Part shown: piece after piece, positions 1-7,987 of the stretch
Layout of the letters: the number at the start of each line of letters is the position of its first letter
How positions within the stretch are numbered: the stretch's first letter is position 1
Assembly (NCBI GenBank): GCA_036403235.1
Contig: DASWRI010000021.1
Location: forward strand, 1 to 39,383
Origin: JBGTFE01 sp036403235
GTDB taxonomy: Bacteria; Acidobacteriota; Blastocatellia; Pyrinomonadales; Pyrinomonadaceae
Length of the DNA stretch: 39,383 nt
Reading direction: 5' to 3'
Notes under the pieces: generated by a model
Told to the model about the DNA's origin: nothing
Databases searched by the model: none
What the model saw: the letters and a program-made list of their open reading frames with translations, nothing else
Position numbers and translations under genes: made by a program

Positions 1-1396
1 TGGCTTCGCCTTCAGTGCCGACTTTTATGGTTTTTCCGTTGGTGTCGGTAATGCTCTGCAAAAATCCGGCGAAATCGTAACTCTGCCCGTTCGGTAGGCG
101 AATGCGCTCGAAATTAAACGTAATTTGCGAGCGGCCGGAAACTTTGCCCGAGCGATTGATGCCCGAAATATAGCCTTCGATAACCGCGCCGCGATATTCG
201 TTCGGGGCGGTGACGGTCATACGGAAACGGTCGTTGTTTTGCGAAACTTTGCTGCTGATGTCGTTGTTCAAAGTTCCGGTCAAAATCGTTCCGTTCGGCA
301 CGACGAAATCGCCGGTTCGCGGAGTCGTCGTGGTCGGGTAATTTGAATTATTCGAATTATCATTCGAGTCGCTGCTCGAATAAACGTCCGAATTGCTGTT
401 TGTATTGCTGTTCGTATTGCTGTTCGTGTTATTGTCGATTCCGAGCTGCGCGGTCGCATCGGTTTTGTTGTAAAAACTTTCGGCGAAAACGGTTTGATTC
501 AGATAATCGGTCGTGATGCGGCGCGTAACTTTTAAGGTTTTTCCGTTATCAATCGAGGCGAAAGTAACCGTGTAATCGGTTTCGCCGCCGAGACTCGAAA
601 CGGTTAATTCCTGACCGCGAAGCGTGGCGCGAGTGCGAATGGTTCGACCGTCGGAAGTTTTTTCGGTATGGTCGCGCCCGTCGGCCGTAAAATTAATCGG
701 CGCGGCTTTTGAAGAAGCCAGAATCACCTGATTTCCGCGAACTTCGATGGAGATTTGTTCGGCGGCTTCGAGCTTTCTTTCCAAATCGGCGCGGTCGCTG
801 TAGTTTTGAACGTTGGCGCGGTCGATAATTGCGCTTGCGTCCTCGCTTCTCGAAGAATCGAGTTGATAAGTTCCGGTCAAACCGTAAGAAGCGGTCGTAT
901 TTGTATTCGTCGGATAATTATTCGGGTAATTGGTCGGGTAATCGGTCGTTTTTCCGCTCCAGCTCCAATTTACTTTATAAGCCGCGGCAAGACGGTCGAG
1001 CAGATTACGAACATTTGTCCAATCCGTCTGAAAACGGTTGCCGTAGCGGCGATTTACAACAAAATCGTTGACGTTTTTTGCCGCTTTGAGAATGTCTGTA
1101 ACGTCGCCGGACGATTCGCGATTGCGCTGGAATTTGCCTTCAAACTGGCTGATGGCGTTTTCCAAACTGTTGACGTTGTTGGTTATATCGTCCTTTTCGT
1201 TGCGGCTAATCGAAGTGCGGCTCAATTCCGAATCGAGGCTGTAACGAAAATCGTCAACCCCGGACATCAAACTCTGCACGATATCGCGCACGTCGCGCTG
1301 GTTTCGATTATTTTGCGCGTCGGCTTGAGCAATAAAACCCAAAATCGCCAGCGCAACCGACAAATAAACTGAAAACACACTTCTAAATCTACTCAT
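1..1396 (-). CDS. Secreted protein of unknown function, 3' end cut by window edge
   Basis: The frame is open from an ATG at 1396 to the left edge (about 465 codons visible, C-terminus missing). A GAGGAGA ribosome site lies 7 bases upstream of the ATG. Residues 1-27 form a signal peptide ending near ADAQ. The next ~120 residues are helical and polar. A Tyr/Asn/Pro/Thr linker (around residue 150) leads to a beta-rich middle, then an Asn/Ser/Thr linker with NTNS repeats (around residues 320-345). The last visible part (from about DFVVPNGTILTGTL) looks like a compact beta domain that recalls the VirB10/TrbI-like C-terminal fold, but this is only a resemblance. I do not recognise a characterised family. 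It is divergent from the OsmC gene. Function unknown; export to the periplasm or surface is the only firm inference. Confidence 0.8.
   Translation of the reverse strand, partial: MSRFRSVFSVYLSVALAILGFIAQADAQNNRNQRDVRDIVQSLMSGVDDFRYSLDSELSRTSISRNEKDDITNNVNSLENAISQFEGKFQRNRESSGDVTDILKAAKNVNDFVVNRRYGNRFQTDWTNVRNLLDRLAAAYKVNWSWSGKTTDYPTNYPNNYPTNTNTTASYGLTGTYQLDSSRSEDASAIIDRANVQNYSDRADLERKLEAAEQISIEVRGNQVILASSKAAPINFTADGRDHTEKTSDGRTIRTRATLRGQELTVSSLGGETDYTVTFASIDNGKTLKVTRRITTDYLNQTVFAESFYNKTDATAQLGIDNNTNSNTNSNTNSNSDVYSSSDSNDNSNNSNYPTTTTPRTGDFVVPNGTILTGTLNNDISSKVSQNNDRFRMTVTAPNEYRGAVIEGYISGINRSGKVSGRSQITFNFERIRLPNGQSYDFAGFLQSITDTNGKTIKVGTEGEA
392..434 (-). repeat. 12-bp tandem repeat coding for Asn-Thr-Asn-Ser linker
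   Basis: About three and a half tandem copies of a 12-bp unit (plus strand ATTGCTGTTYGT), in frame with the secreted protein, encode (Asn-Thr-Asn-Ser)n. Such repeats can change copy number by slippage without breaking the frame and would vary linker length. Confidence 0.7.
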
Positions 1397-1510
1397 ATTA
1401 TTCTCCTCAAATTGCATTAAAAAAACACAAAATCCTAATCATAAGAAGCATTTTTTGTGCCAGAAGGTTGACCGGTAAAAAATATTTCTTTAAATGCGAA
1501 AAATATGTGC

Positions 1511-1516
1511 TAGAAT
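1511..1516 (+). promoter_or_regulatory. Putative -10 element of the OsmC gene
   Basis: TAGAAT preceded by TG one base upstream (TGCTAGAAT), i.e. an extended -10-like element, with only a poor -35 match 17 bases upstream. It lies 48 bases before the ATG at 1565. Position is plausible but based on motif reading alone. Confidence 0.35.
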
Positions 1517-1564
1517 TTCGCAAAATGATTTCAGGTTTAGCGTTCTAAGAACGGGAACTTTCCG

Positions 1565-1987
1565 ATGCCGGACAACAACTATAAAACGACTGTAAATTAC
1601 GCGGGAGATGATTTTTACATCGCCACGACGCCAAGCAATAATTCGGTAACTATTGATACAAAAAGCGATAGACGAAGCGCGGCGTCGCCGCTCGAGCTTC
1701 TGCTCGTTTCGATTGCCTCATGTACGGCGACAGACGTCGTTTCGATTTTACAAAAAAAGCGGCAAAACGTGACGGATTACAAAGTAGAAATTACGGGCGA
1801 GCGCCGCGCGGACTTTCCGCGCAAGTTTACCAAATTTCACATTCACCATATCGTGTATGGCAGAGACGTTTCGGCGCAGGCCGTCGCCAGCGCCGTCGAA
1901 CTTTCCGACACGAAATACTGCTCGGTGGCGGCGACGATTCGCCCGGGAGCGGAAATAACAACGAGTTTTGAGATTATTCAAACATAG
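1565..1987 (+). CDS. OsmC/Ohr family protein
   Basis: The 140-residue length and the two family cysteines, Cys53 (in SIASCTATDVV) and Cys119 (in DTKYCSVAATI), identify an OsmC-like thiol protein. The family includes cysteine-based peroxidases that reduce organic hydroperoxides; the YhfA-like branch, which this resembles more than Ohr, has no firmly known substrate. Both redox cysteines are present, so it should be active, in the cytoplasm. It is followed 12 bases later by the YARHG gene and may be co-transcribed with it. The exact subfamily is inferred from the short N-terminus and the SPLELLL segment before the first cysteine. Confidence 0.9.
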   Translation: MPDNNYKTTVNYAGDDFYIATTPSNNSVTIDTKSDRRSAASPLELLLVSIASCTATDVVSILQKKRQNVTDYKVEITGERRADFPRKFTKFHIHHIVYGRDVSAQAVASAVELSDTKYCSVAATIRPGAEITTSFEIIQT

Positions 1988-1999
1988 GGAGCGAAAAAA

Positions 2000-3190
2000 A
2001 TGATTCGATTCAAACAAATTTGTCTCGGAATGCTTTTCATTTTATCTGTCAGCCAGATTGCATCGGCGCAGATTTCGGATGAAAAGGAATTCAACAAATA
2101 TAAATGGGACAAGTTTGATTTTACAAAGAAAAAGGTAACAAAAGCGCAGCTCGGGAAGCTTCAGTATCAACAGGATGATACTGACACAGTCGACGAGCTG
2201 GCCATCTTGCGCGGAATCGTTTTCGGCAAGCACGGGCGTGTTTTTAAAGAGCGCGCGATTCAGGAGTATCTGGAAAAACAGGCGTGGTACAAACCGAATT
2301 CGAAATTTAAAAACTCGGTGTTGACGCCGATGGAGCGCGCCAATCTCGATTTGATTCGAATGGCCGAAGCCGAGCGTCACGACTATATTCAGCCGGGCGA
2401 TTTGCGTTACTGGAAAGACAAGGAAATTCCCGACGACAAGGTTTTCTCGGATTCGGCGGCAAACTGGCAGGTCATGATTGCCGAGGTCGAAGCGATTCAC
2501 GGAAAGACTTTTCCCGACCAGGAATGGCTGCAAAAATATTTCGACGAGCGTTACTGGTACAAGGCGAATCCGAAATATTCGGCGGCGGTTCTGTCGCCGA
2601 CGGAACGTAAGAATCTCGAAAAAATCAGCGCCAAAAAAGAGGAATCGCACAACACGAAGGTTTCGGTCGGCGACATGGACAAATTTCAAAGCGTCCTTTT
2701 GACCAGAGAGCTGCTCGAAAACGTGACGCTTAACGATTTGCGTCTGATGCGCTTTGAGTTTTACGCGCGACACGGGCGCAAATACAACGCGCCGGGATTT
2801 CAGCAGAATTTTGAATGGCGCGATTGGTACAAGCCCCTAAAAAATCAATCGCAGGTCAAACTCAGCAAAATCGAGGAGCAAAACGTCAAGCTCATCGAAC
2901 AGCTCGAAGCCGAGTGGCGCGAAAAGCTCGCGACCGAAGAGATAACCGAAGATATGATTACGGGTTTGTATATCGAAGATTTGCGCGTTTTGCGAAACGA
3001 GATTTACGCCCGTCGCGGCCGCGTTTTCAAAGACATCGAGCTGCAAAAATATTTTGCCGCGCAAAGCTGGTACAAACCGAACCCGGATTTTAAGGACGAG
3101 CTGCTGACCGAAAGAGAATATAAAAATCTCGGGGTTATCCGGCAGGCCGAAGAAAGCGCAATAAGCAAGATGGCTCCGGTCGAGGGCTGA
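2000..3190 (+). CDS. Secreted protein with four YARHG domains
   Basis: 396 residues with a signal peptide (1-23, cleavage near ASAQ). Four copies of the YARHG domain follow, recognisable by the pattern 'LR..iya+hGr.f....q.yf....WYkpn': residues about 65-105 (FGKHGRVF...WYKPN), 160-200 (EAIHGKTF...WYKAN), 245-285 (YARHGRKY...WYKPL) and 335-375 (YARRGRVF...WYKPN). YARHG is a known extracellular domain of unknown function. The second copy is the most divergent (IHGKT instead of ARHGR). Charged helical linkers join the copies. A GGGAG ribosome site precedes the ATG. The gene starts a same-strand run with a J-domain and a zinc-ribbon protein; whether they act together is unknown. Confidence 0.85.
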   Translation: MIRFKQICLGMLFILSVSQIASAQISDEKEFNKYKWDKFDFTKKKVTKAQLGKLQYQQDDTDTVDELAILRGIVFGKHGRVFKERAIQEYLEKQAWYKPNSKFKNSVLTPMERANLDLIRMAEAERHDYIQPGDLRYWKDKEIPDDKVFSDSAANWQVMIAEVEAIHGKTFPDQEWLQKYFDERYWYKANPKYSAAVLSPTERKNLEKISAKKEESHNTKVSVGDMDKFQSVLLTRELLENVTLNDLRLMRFEFYARHGRKYNAPGFQQNFEWRDWYKPLKNQSQVKLSKIEEQNVKLIEQLEAEWREKLATEEITEDMITGLYIEDLRVLRNEIYARRGRVFKDIELQKYFAAQSWYKPNPDFKDELLTEREYKNLGVIRQAEESAISKMAPVEG

Positions 3191-3234
3191 TAAAGCTAAA
3201 ATTTAAGTTTCGCGTGTCGAAACTCTTAACCAGG

Positions 3235-3318
3235 AAAATTTACCACAGAGAGCACCGCAGAATACAGAGAAAATCATTAAAAATCTCTTGTTCTGCGGTG
3301 CTCTCTGTGGTAAATTTT
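3235..3318. repeat. Long palindrome, ACCACAGAG family
   Basis: Arms of about 35 bp (3235-3270 and 3284-3318) are almost perfectly complementary around a 13-base loop; the core is TACCACAGAGAGCACCGCAG. It lies between the YARHG and J-domain genes. A related palindrome is at 37000-37070. Long complementary arms would form a strong RNA hairpin; there is no clean U-tract, so it looks like a dispersed repeat rather than a normal terminator. Confidence 0.85.
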
Positions 3319-3337
3319 TGTGTTAATATTTTGAACT

Positions 3338-4153
3338 ATGAATGTTCTCGCGCCCGAAGAAATCGAATTAAATAAAAAGCGAAAGGTTCTGGAACGTCTC
3401 AAAGACCGGCTCGCCGACCGTGAGGAGGAAATGACGGATTTGCGCGCCGAATTGGAACAGTTCGAGGCGCAGTACACGATGGAAGTCGCGCGTCTTTACG
3501 CCGAGCTTGACGAAATCGAAGCGCAGATTGCCGAAGAGGAAGTAAAGCTCGTGCCCGACGACGAGGAAATCAAAAAACGTGCGGAAGAACTGCGCCGCCG
3601 CGCCGAAGAATCCGCCGTCAACGCCGATGGCGACTGGGAAGGATGCTCAAACAAATGGCGGCCGACCGCCGAGGCGAAAAAAGCTTATCATAATCTGGCG
3701 CGAATTATTCACCCGGATTTGGCGCTCGACACGGAAGAAAAGGAGCGCCGTCACGATTTGATGGCGAAATTAAACGACGCTTATTCGGCGGGAAATCAGA
3801 ATCTTTTGAACAAATTAGTCGAAGATTTTCGAGATTCGCCCGATTTGATAAAAGGCGACACCGTCGGCGACAAGCTCGTTCGCGCGATTCGCCAAATCTG
3901 GCAGATAAAAAATCGTCTCAAAGAACTTCGCGAGGAAAAACTGAAAGCGGAACTCTCCGAAAATTTCGTTCTGATGCAAAAAGTGCAGGCGGAAATGCTC
4001 GAAGGCCGAAATCTTTTGAAACAAATGGCCGGAAGAACAAAAACGCAGATTCTTAAAGCACAGCGCCGTCTGACAACTCTGCGTAATCTAAACGAAGCGC
4101 AGGAAGAATACGTCAAAGACCGCTTCGGAATGGACATTTCGGCATTCAGATAA
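3338..4153 (+). CDS. Coiled-coil protein with J-domain (DnaJ-like)
   Basis: 271 residues, no signal peptide. Residues 8-95 are a strongly charged coiled coil. A J-domain core follows: helix II (KKAYHNLARII), the diagnostic HPD tripeptide at 125-127, and helix III ending near residue 153. The rest (about 175-265) is again coiled coil. The HPD motif is what stimulates the DnaK ATPase in J-proteins, so this is likely a DnaK co-chaperone targeted by its coiled coils. It lacks the Gly/Phe and zinc-finger parts of DnaJ. The client is unknown; the neighbouring membrane zinc-ribbon protein is a possible partner. The ATG lies only 20 bases after a palindrome and has no clear ribosome site. Confidence 0.75.
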   Translation: MNVLAPEEIELNKKRKVLERLKDRLADREEEMTDLRAELEQFEAQYTMEVARLYAELDEIEAQIAEEEVKLVPDDEEIKKRAEELRRRAEESAVNADGDWEGCSNKWRPTAEAKKAYHNLARIIHPDLALDTEEKERRHDLMAKLNDAYSAGNQNLLNKLVEDFRDSPDLIKGDTVGDKLVRAIRQIWQIKNRLKELREEKLKAELSENFVLMQKVQAEMLEGRNLLKQMAGRTKTQILKAQRRLTTLRNLNEAQEEYVKDRFGMDISAFR

Positions 4154-4168
4154 ATGAGAAATGAAAAC

Positions 4169-4227
4169 TGAGAACTGAAAGCTGAAAACCGGGAAATCAT
4201 ATTTCAGTTTTCAGCTTTCAGTTCTCA
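4169..4227. repeat. Palindrome of 7-bp repeats, CTGAAAA family
   Basis: The arms 4169-4189 and 4207-4227 are perfectly complementary over 21 bp. Each arm is made of 7-bp tandem units (GAGAACT, GAAAGCT, GAAAACC), and further units extend left to 4155. It lies between the J-domain stop and the zinc-ribbon start, ending 12 bases before the ATG at 4240. Confidence 0.85.
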
Positions 4228-4239
4228 CCTGATTAAATT

Positions 4240-5337
4240 ATGCAAAACGCACCTGAAATAAATCGAGAAAACATCAATCGTTTTTTATGCGAAAACTGCG
4301 GCGGGAATATGGTTTTCGACGCCAAGCTCGGAAAACTCGCGTGCCCGTATTGCGCGCATACGCTGGAAATCGAATCGACGGGAACGGTTGACGAAAGGGA
4401 TTATTACGAATTTCTGCAGAAGGGAATGCAGAATTTGCAGCCGATGGCGCGCGACGCGATGCAGGTCGGGTGTTCGAGCTGCGGCGCGATTGTCAATTTT
4501 ACGCCGCCCGAAACGGCGACCGTCTGCGATTTCTGCGGCGCGAAAATCGTCGCGCAGCCGAAATCCGCCGACCCTTTGGTCGCGCCCGAAGGCGTTCTGC
4601 CGTTTTCGGTGACGGACAAACAGGCAAACGCGAATTATAAAACGTGGCTCGCGTCGCTCTGGTTTGCGCCTTCGAAACTAAAACATCTCGCGCAGGCCGA
4701 CAAGATGAGCAGCGTTTACATTCCGTATTGGACATACGACGCGCATGCCTACAGCGAATACACGGGCGCGCGCGGCGAGCATTATTACGAAACGCAATAT
4801 TACACGGAAAACGGCGAGAGCAAATCGCGCCAGGTGCAGAAAACTAGCTGGTACAACGTCGAGGGCGTCGTCGTCCGCGATTTCGACGACGTTTGCGTTC
4901 CGGCGACGCGCTCGCTGCCCGAAAAATATATCGAAAAATTAGAGCCGTGGGATTTGCAGGAATTAAAATCCTACGAGCCCGCATATCTTTCCGGTCACAA
5001 GGCGCAGACTTATCAAATCGCGCTCGACCAGGGCTTCGAGCTTTTCAAAACGCGCGCCTACAACGTGATTTATCAGGACGTCCGCCAAGATATCGGCGGC
5101 GACGAGCAGCGCGTCAGCGACGTAAACACGCAGTATTCAAACATCACCTTCAAACATTTGCTGCTCCCGATTTACGCGGGCGCGTATCAATTCGGCGGCA
5201 AGACGTTTCAAATCGTCGTCAACGGCCGCACCGGCGAAGTGCAGGGCGAGCGTCCCTACAGCTGGCTCAAAATCGGTCTGCTCGTTTTGTCTATTATTAT
5301 CGCGATTTTAATTTTGGTCGCGATATTTAAAAAGTAG
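4240..5337 (+). CDS. Membrane-anchored protein with two zinc ribbons
   Basis: 365 residues. Two zinc ribbons sit at the N-terminus: CENC...CPYC (about residues 18-39) and CSSC...CDFC (about 71-94). A beta-rich, Tyr-rich middle domain (130-335) follows, and the protein ends with a single membrane helix (about 345-363, IGLLVLSIIIAILILVAIF) and two lysines. Homologues are often misnamed as PriA/helicase-like because of the ribbons; no helicase motifs are present. A tail-anchored protein with the ribbons in the cytoplasm is the natural reading. Its function is unknown. It follows the J-domain gene and precedes an exported small protein by five bases, suggesting one transcription unit. Confidence 0.75.
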   Translation: MQNAPEINRENINRFLCENCGGNMVFDAKLGKLACPYCAHTLEIESTGTVDERDYYEFLQKGMQNLQPMARDAMQVGCSSCGAIVNFTPPETATVCDFCGAKIVAQPKSADPLVAPEGVLPFSVTDKQANANYKTWLASLWFAPSKLKHLAQADKMSSVYIPYWTYDAHAYSEYTGARGEHYYETQYYTENGESKSRQVQKTSWYNVEGVVVRDFDDVCVPATRSLPEKYIEKLEPWDLQELKSYEPAYLSGHKAQTYQIALDQGFELFKTRAYNVIYQDVRQDIGGDEQRVSDVNTQYSNITFKHLLLPIYAGAYQFGGKTFQIVVNGRTGEVQGERPYSWLKIGLLVLSIIIAILILVAIFKK

Positions 5338-5342
5338 AACTT

Positions 5343-5957
5343 ATGAGAAAGGCGTTTTTCACAATTCTTTTAACGACATTCTGCGGCCTCAATATTTTGG
5401 CGCAGGCAAACGTCGAGCGCGAGGAATATGACGTCTACGCGTTTGTGCTGAAAGACATTTACAAAGAAAATATCCGGACATATTCAAGCGCGGCGGATTT
5501 TGTAATTTTGGACAGGACGATTGAATGCGATTCGAGCGATATGACCCGAATTAAAGGCTTAAAAAAGGATTTGGAGCAAAAAAATCAAACTTCATTCGTG
5601 CTCGAGAGAAAGTTTCCGGTTAAATATACATATTTTTTAATTAATCAAGACGAACTCGACAAATTTTTTGCCGAAGGGAAAATCGAGTCGAATAAAATTC
5701 TTGAGGAAACTAAAAAGCAGGGCAAAGTAGGAATTGATATGGGCGGATTAATATGGCAGCCTTTTTATCAAAAATACCCGGAAGCGGTCGGCTATAACAG
5801 CTTTTCCAGAGTCGGTTTCAGCCCCAATCGGCAATTTGCCGCGCTTTGTGTAGCAAGTGAAGCTTCTTTTAACGGGTTCTCAAGGATTTATATTCTGAAA
5901 AAAGTAAAAGGGAAATGGAAAATTCACTTTTCAAGCCAAGACGTTTGGGCGGCCTAG
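5343..5957 (+). CDS. Exported protein of unknown function
   Basis: 204 residues with a signal peptide (1-21, ending NILAQ). The mature part is mixed alpha/beta; the C-terminus (ARVGFSPN-like segment, then IYILKKVKGKWKI) recalls proteins whose last strands carry a 'kk.gkWki' motif, common in small periplasmic domains. No family is recognised with certainty. Start is five bases after the zinc-ribbon stop, so it is probably translated from the same mRNA. It ends before a bidirectional terminator. Lower GC and less biased codon use than its upstream neighbour are visible by eye. Confidence 0.65.
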   Translation: MRKAFFTILLTTFCGLNILAQANVEREEYDVYAFVLKDIYKENIRTYSSAADFVILDRTIECDSSDMTRIKGLKKDLEQKNQTSFVLERKFPVKYTYFLINQDELDKFFAEGKIESNKILEETKKQGKVGIDMGGLIWQPFYQKYPEAVGYNSFSRVGFSPNRQFAALCVASEASFNGFSRIYILKKVKGKWKIHFSSQDVWAA

Positions 5958-5980
5958 CGAGCGATATTTGACGAATTTAA

Positions 5981-6015
5981 GAAACAAAGGCGGGAAAATT
6001 TCCCGCCTTTGTTTC
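5981..6015. terminator. Bidirectional terminator between convergent genes
   Basis: Perfect 15-bp arms (5981-5995, 6001-6015; GC-rich core AAGGCGGGA) around a five-base loop. The arms end in AAAC/GTTTC tracts on both sides. It lies between the stop at 5957 (plus) and the stop at 6035 (minus), so it can serve both. Confidence 0.85.
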
Positions 6016-6034
6016 TGCGCTTTGTGTTTTTATT

Positions 6035-6907
6035 TTACTGCTGGCGATTCGTCGCGCCGCTGACGATTTTCGAGCTGACGATTTTGCCCGCCGAATCGAG
6101 GACGACTTCGATGATTCCGCCCGAAGCGTCCTGTAGACGCCGGACGGTCTGGCCGGCGTTGTTGGTCGTTTCGCCGACTACTTTTAAGCCCGTCTGCGCG
6201 GTATTCAGGACAGAACCGACGGTTCGCTCGTTGACGAGCTTGCCGGTTGTGTCGAGCGTTCGCTCGACGATGTTTCCGGTCGTGTCGAGTGTTCGCTGGA
6301 CGGTTTGACCGAGCGTATTGATTGTCTGGCTTAAAACTCCGCCGGGCTGAAGCGCCGTGTTGGCGACGTTTCCGACCGTGCCGACCGTGTTATCGACCGT
6401 TGTCAGAAGCCTTTCGAGAATCTGCGGGTTGCGGTCAATCGTCGTCAAAGTGCGGTCGATAATTGCCGCCACGTTGTCGAGTCTTACTTTCAGAAGAACT
6501 TCCGCCTTGACGCCTTTTATCGTCAATTTGACTTTGTCAATGCCGACGTCGGCGCCCGCCGAAAGCTGCAAAAGATTCGCCAGCCGCGCGTCGAGCGAAA
6601 CTTTCGCTCTTAAATTTTCGACTTCGAGCGTGATTTCATCGACCGAAAGATTCGGCACGTCGAGAAGAACGTCAGGATTGCCCGAGTTGGCTTCCTGTTC
6701 GCGCCTCTGCGTCGATTGCTGCTGCCGCTGCTGCTCGTCCGCGCTCAAAGGTCGAACGGTCGGAACGGGCGTCGGTCTGACGTTGGTTCGCGTCGGCGTC
6801 GGCGTCGGCGTGGCGACGTTCGAATTAATCGAAGCCTGTGCATATGCTGCGACGCACAGAAAAATGTTAATAAAAAGAACTACTGCAAAATTAAGTGTTT
6901 TTTTCAC
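6035..6907 (-). CDS. Exported repeat protein of unknown function
   Basis: I place the start at a GTG at 6907 because an AAGGAGGG site lies five bases upstream; the ATG 30 bases earlier has none. The protein is 290 residues: signal peptide 1-24, a Thr/Pro spacer (TPTPTPTR...), a Gln-rich stretch, then a conserved block (about residues 90-170) with ADVGIDKVKLTIKGVKAEV and RTLTTIDRNPQILERL, followed by degenerate ~11-residue repeats of the type 'QTVQRTLDTTG / NIVERTLDTTG / KLVNERTVGS' to the end. Similar blocks occur in uncharacterised proteins of other phyla, to my memory. It is the last gene of a three-gene operon of small exported proteins (7754 to 6035). Function unknown. Confidence 0.75.
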   Translation of the reverse strand: MKKTLNFAVVLFINIFLCVAAYAQASINSNVATPTPTPTRTNVRPTPVPTVRPLSADEQQRQQQSTQRREQEANSGNPDVLLDVPNLSVDEITLEVENLRAKVSLDARLANLLQLSAGADVGIDKVKLTIKGVKAEVLLKVRLDNVAAIIDRTLTTIDRNPQILERLLTTVDNTVGTVGNVANTALQPGGVLSQTINTLGQTVQRTLDTTGNIVERTLDTTGKLVNERTVGSVLNTAQTGLKVVGETTNNAGQTVRRLQDASGGIIEVVLDSAGKIVSSKIVSGATNRQQ

Positions 6908-6966
6908 TTTTCCCTCCTTGTTGACTTGTATATTCAAAAAATCATTGCGTTTCTTTTATAAATAAA

Positions 6967-7296
6967 TCATTGCTCTTGTCTGGCGCGTTCAAGCACGCGC
7001 GTAATTTTTTCGAGCGAAGCGCGGAATCTTCCCGTTGCCGTCACGCCGCGCAAAGTTACCGAAATGCTTTCGGCGCGCACGCCGACGCCGACGCGGACGG
7101 TTAAATTTTTTTCTCTGTCGGCGACTTCGACCGCCGTCGAGCGTTCAAAATTCGTTTCGTTCAGGTGCTCGTCTGTAATATTAAGGTCGATATTTTCGTC
7201 GGTCGTCTCGCTTTTGGCCTGCGCCGAGGCGATACAGACAAACGAGAGAAAAAACAAAACGAGAAAAGCAAATTTTCGAGCCGCAGAGCAGTTCAT
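6967..7296 (-). CDS. Small exported protein, related in part to its neighbour
   Basis: 109 residues with a signal peptide ending near IASAQA (residue 26). An AGGAGA site lies close before the ATG. The C-terminal half (VRAESISVTLRGVTATGRF...LERA) aligns with the 'VKLTIKGVKAEVLLKVRLDNV...DRTL' segment of the protein encoded just downstream (6035-6907), suggesting a shared domain or ancient duplication. Middle gene of the three-gene operon. Function unknown. Confidence 0.75.
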   Translation of the reverse strand: MNCSAARKFAFLVLFFLSFVCIASAQAKSETTDENIDLNITDEHLNETNFERSTAVEVADREKNLTVRVGVGVRAESISVTLRGVTATGRFRASLEKITRVLERARQEQ

Positions 7297-7319
7297 AATT
7301 TTTCTCCTGTCCTAAAAAT

Positions 7320-7754
7320 TTATTGCAGAGGCGGCTTTACTGTCGTCTCGTTTGTCTGATTGGTTTGGTTGGTCGGCTGAGAATTTGCGTCAGCCGGAGC
7401 GGTTTCGTCGAGCGCTTCGAGCACGATGCGCTGAATCTCGGCAAAGCGGCTGTAGATGCGCAGGCGAATGCCGATATCGCGATAAACAACGCCGGGCTCG
7501 ACTGTCGCCGGAAGCTTTTCGCGGTCGGCTTCCCAGACGGTCTGGCGCTCTTTATTTCCCGGAAAATCGACCGTCGGAGTCGGGATGATTTCCATCTTCA
7601 ACTCTTTGGCGCGGACGGTTGCCGTAATAACGATGTCGGAATTTTCTTCGTTCGCTTCTGTTTGATTTGTCGCTTGATTTGTAGTTGTTTGCGCGGAGAT
7701 TGAAAACGATAGAAACAAAAAGGAAATCGCGCCGAAAACGAAATGCTTTTTCAT
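7320..7754 (-). CDS. Small exported protein of unknown function
   Basis: 144 residues with a signal peptide ending at SISAQ (residue 21), an Asn/Gln/Thr-rich linker, a folded core from about 42 to 115 (VITATVRAKELKMEIIPTP ... VVYRDIGIRLRIYSRFAEI) and an Asn/Thr/Gln-rich tail. AAGGTGG precedes the ATG. First gene of an operon with 6967-7296 and 6035-6907; the spacings are 23 and 59 bases. No family recognised. Confidence 0.7.
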   Translation of the reverse strand: MKKHFVFGAISFLFLSFSISAQTTTNQATNQTEANEENSDIVITATVRAKELKMEIIPTPTVDFPGNKERQTVWEADREKLPATVEPGVVYRDIGIRLRIYSRFAEIQRIVLEALDETAPADANSQPTNQTNQTNETTVKPPLQ

Positions 7755-7821
7755 AAACCCACCTTGTTCGCCTGATAATCTAAAAACCTATCTAAGCATA
7801 ACAAAACGCAGAAGTTTAGGA

Positions 7822-7890
7822 AAGTGGCCGGTGGTCGGCAGCCGGTGGCCAGTTAAAACAACATTATTTCTATTCTGACCATCAGCCACT
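7822..7890. repeat. Palindrome of 7-bp repeats, GTGGYCG family
   Basis: Left part 7822-7854 consists of 7-bp units (GTGGCCG, GTGGTCG, GCAGCCG, GTGGCCA). Right part 7875-7890 (CTGACCATCAGCCACT) is the imperfect complement. It belongs to the same sequence family as 37962-38058 and lies between the divergent exported-protein operon and the receptor gene. Confidence 0.7.
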
Positions 7891-7901
7891 ATCTTCCCGC
7901 G

Positions 7902-7930
7902 TTGATATTTTATTTATTTAGGAGTATTTT
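7902..7930 (+). promoter_or_regulatory. Putative promoter of the Oar-like receptor
   Basis: TTGATA (7902-7907) and TATTTT (7925-7930) are separated by exactly 17 bases, giving a plausible sigma-70 promoter 57 bases before the ATG at 7988. Confidence 0.5.
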
Positions 7931-7987
7931 AGCCTCAGTAAGTCTTTCCGCATTGTCTAATTACTACAAACAGGAGATTAACAGCCG

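Noticed and set aside
755..1372. A 205-residue plus-strand ORF
   Set aside because: It lies antisense to a secreted protein with a good ribosome site and signal peptide, and its own product is low-complexity and Val/Ile/Arg biased without any domain.
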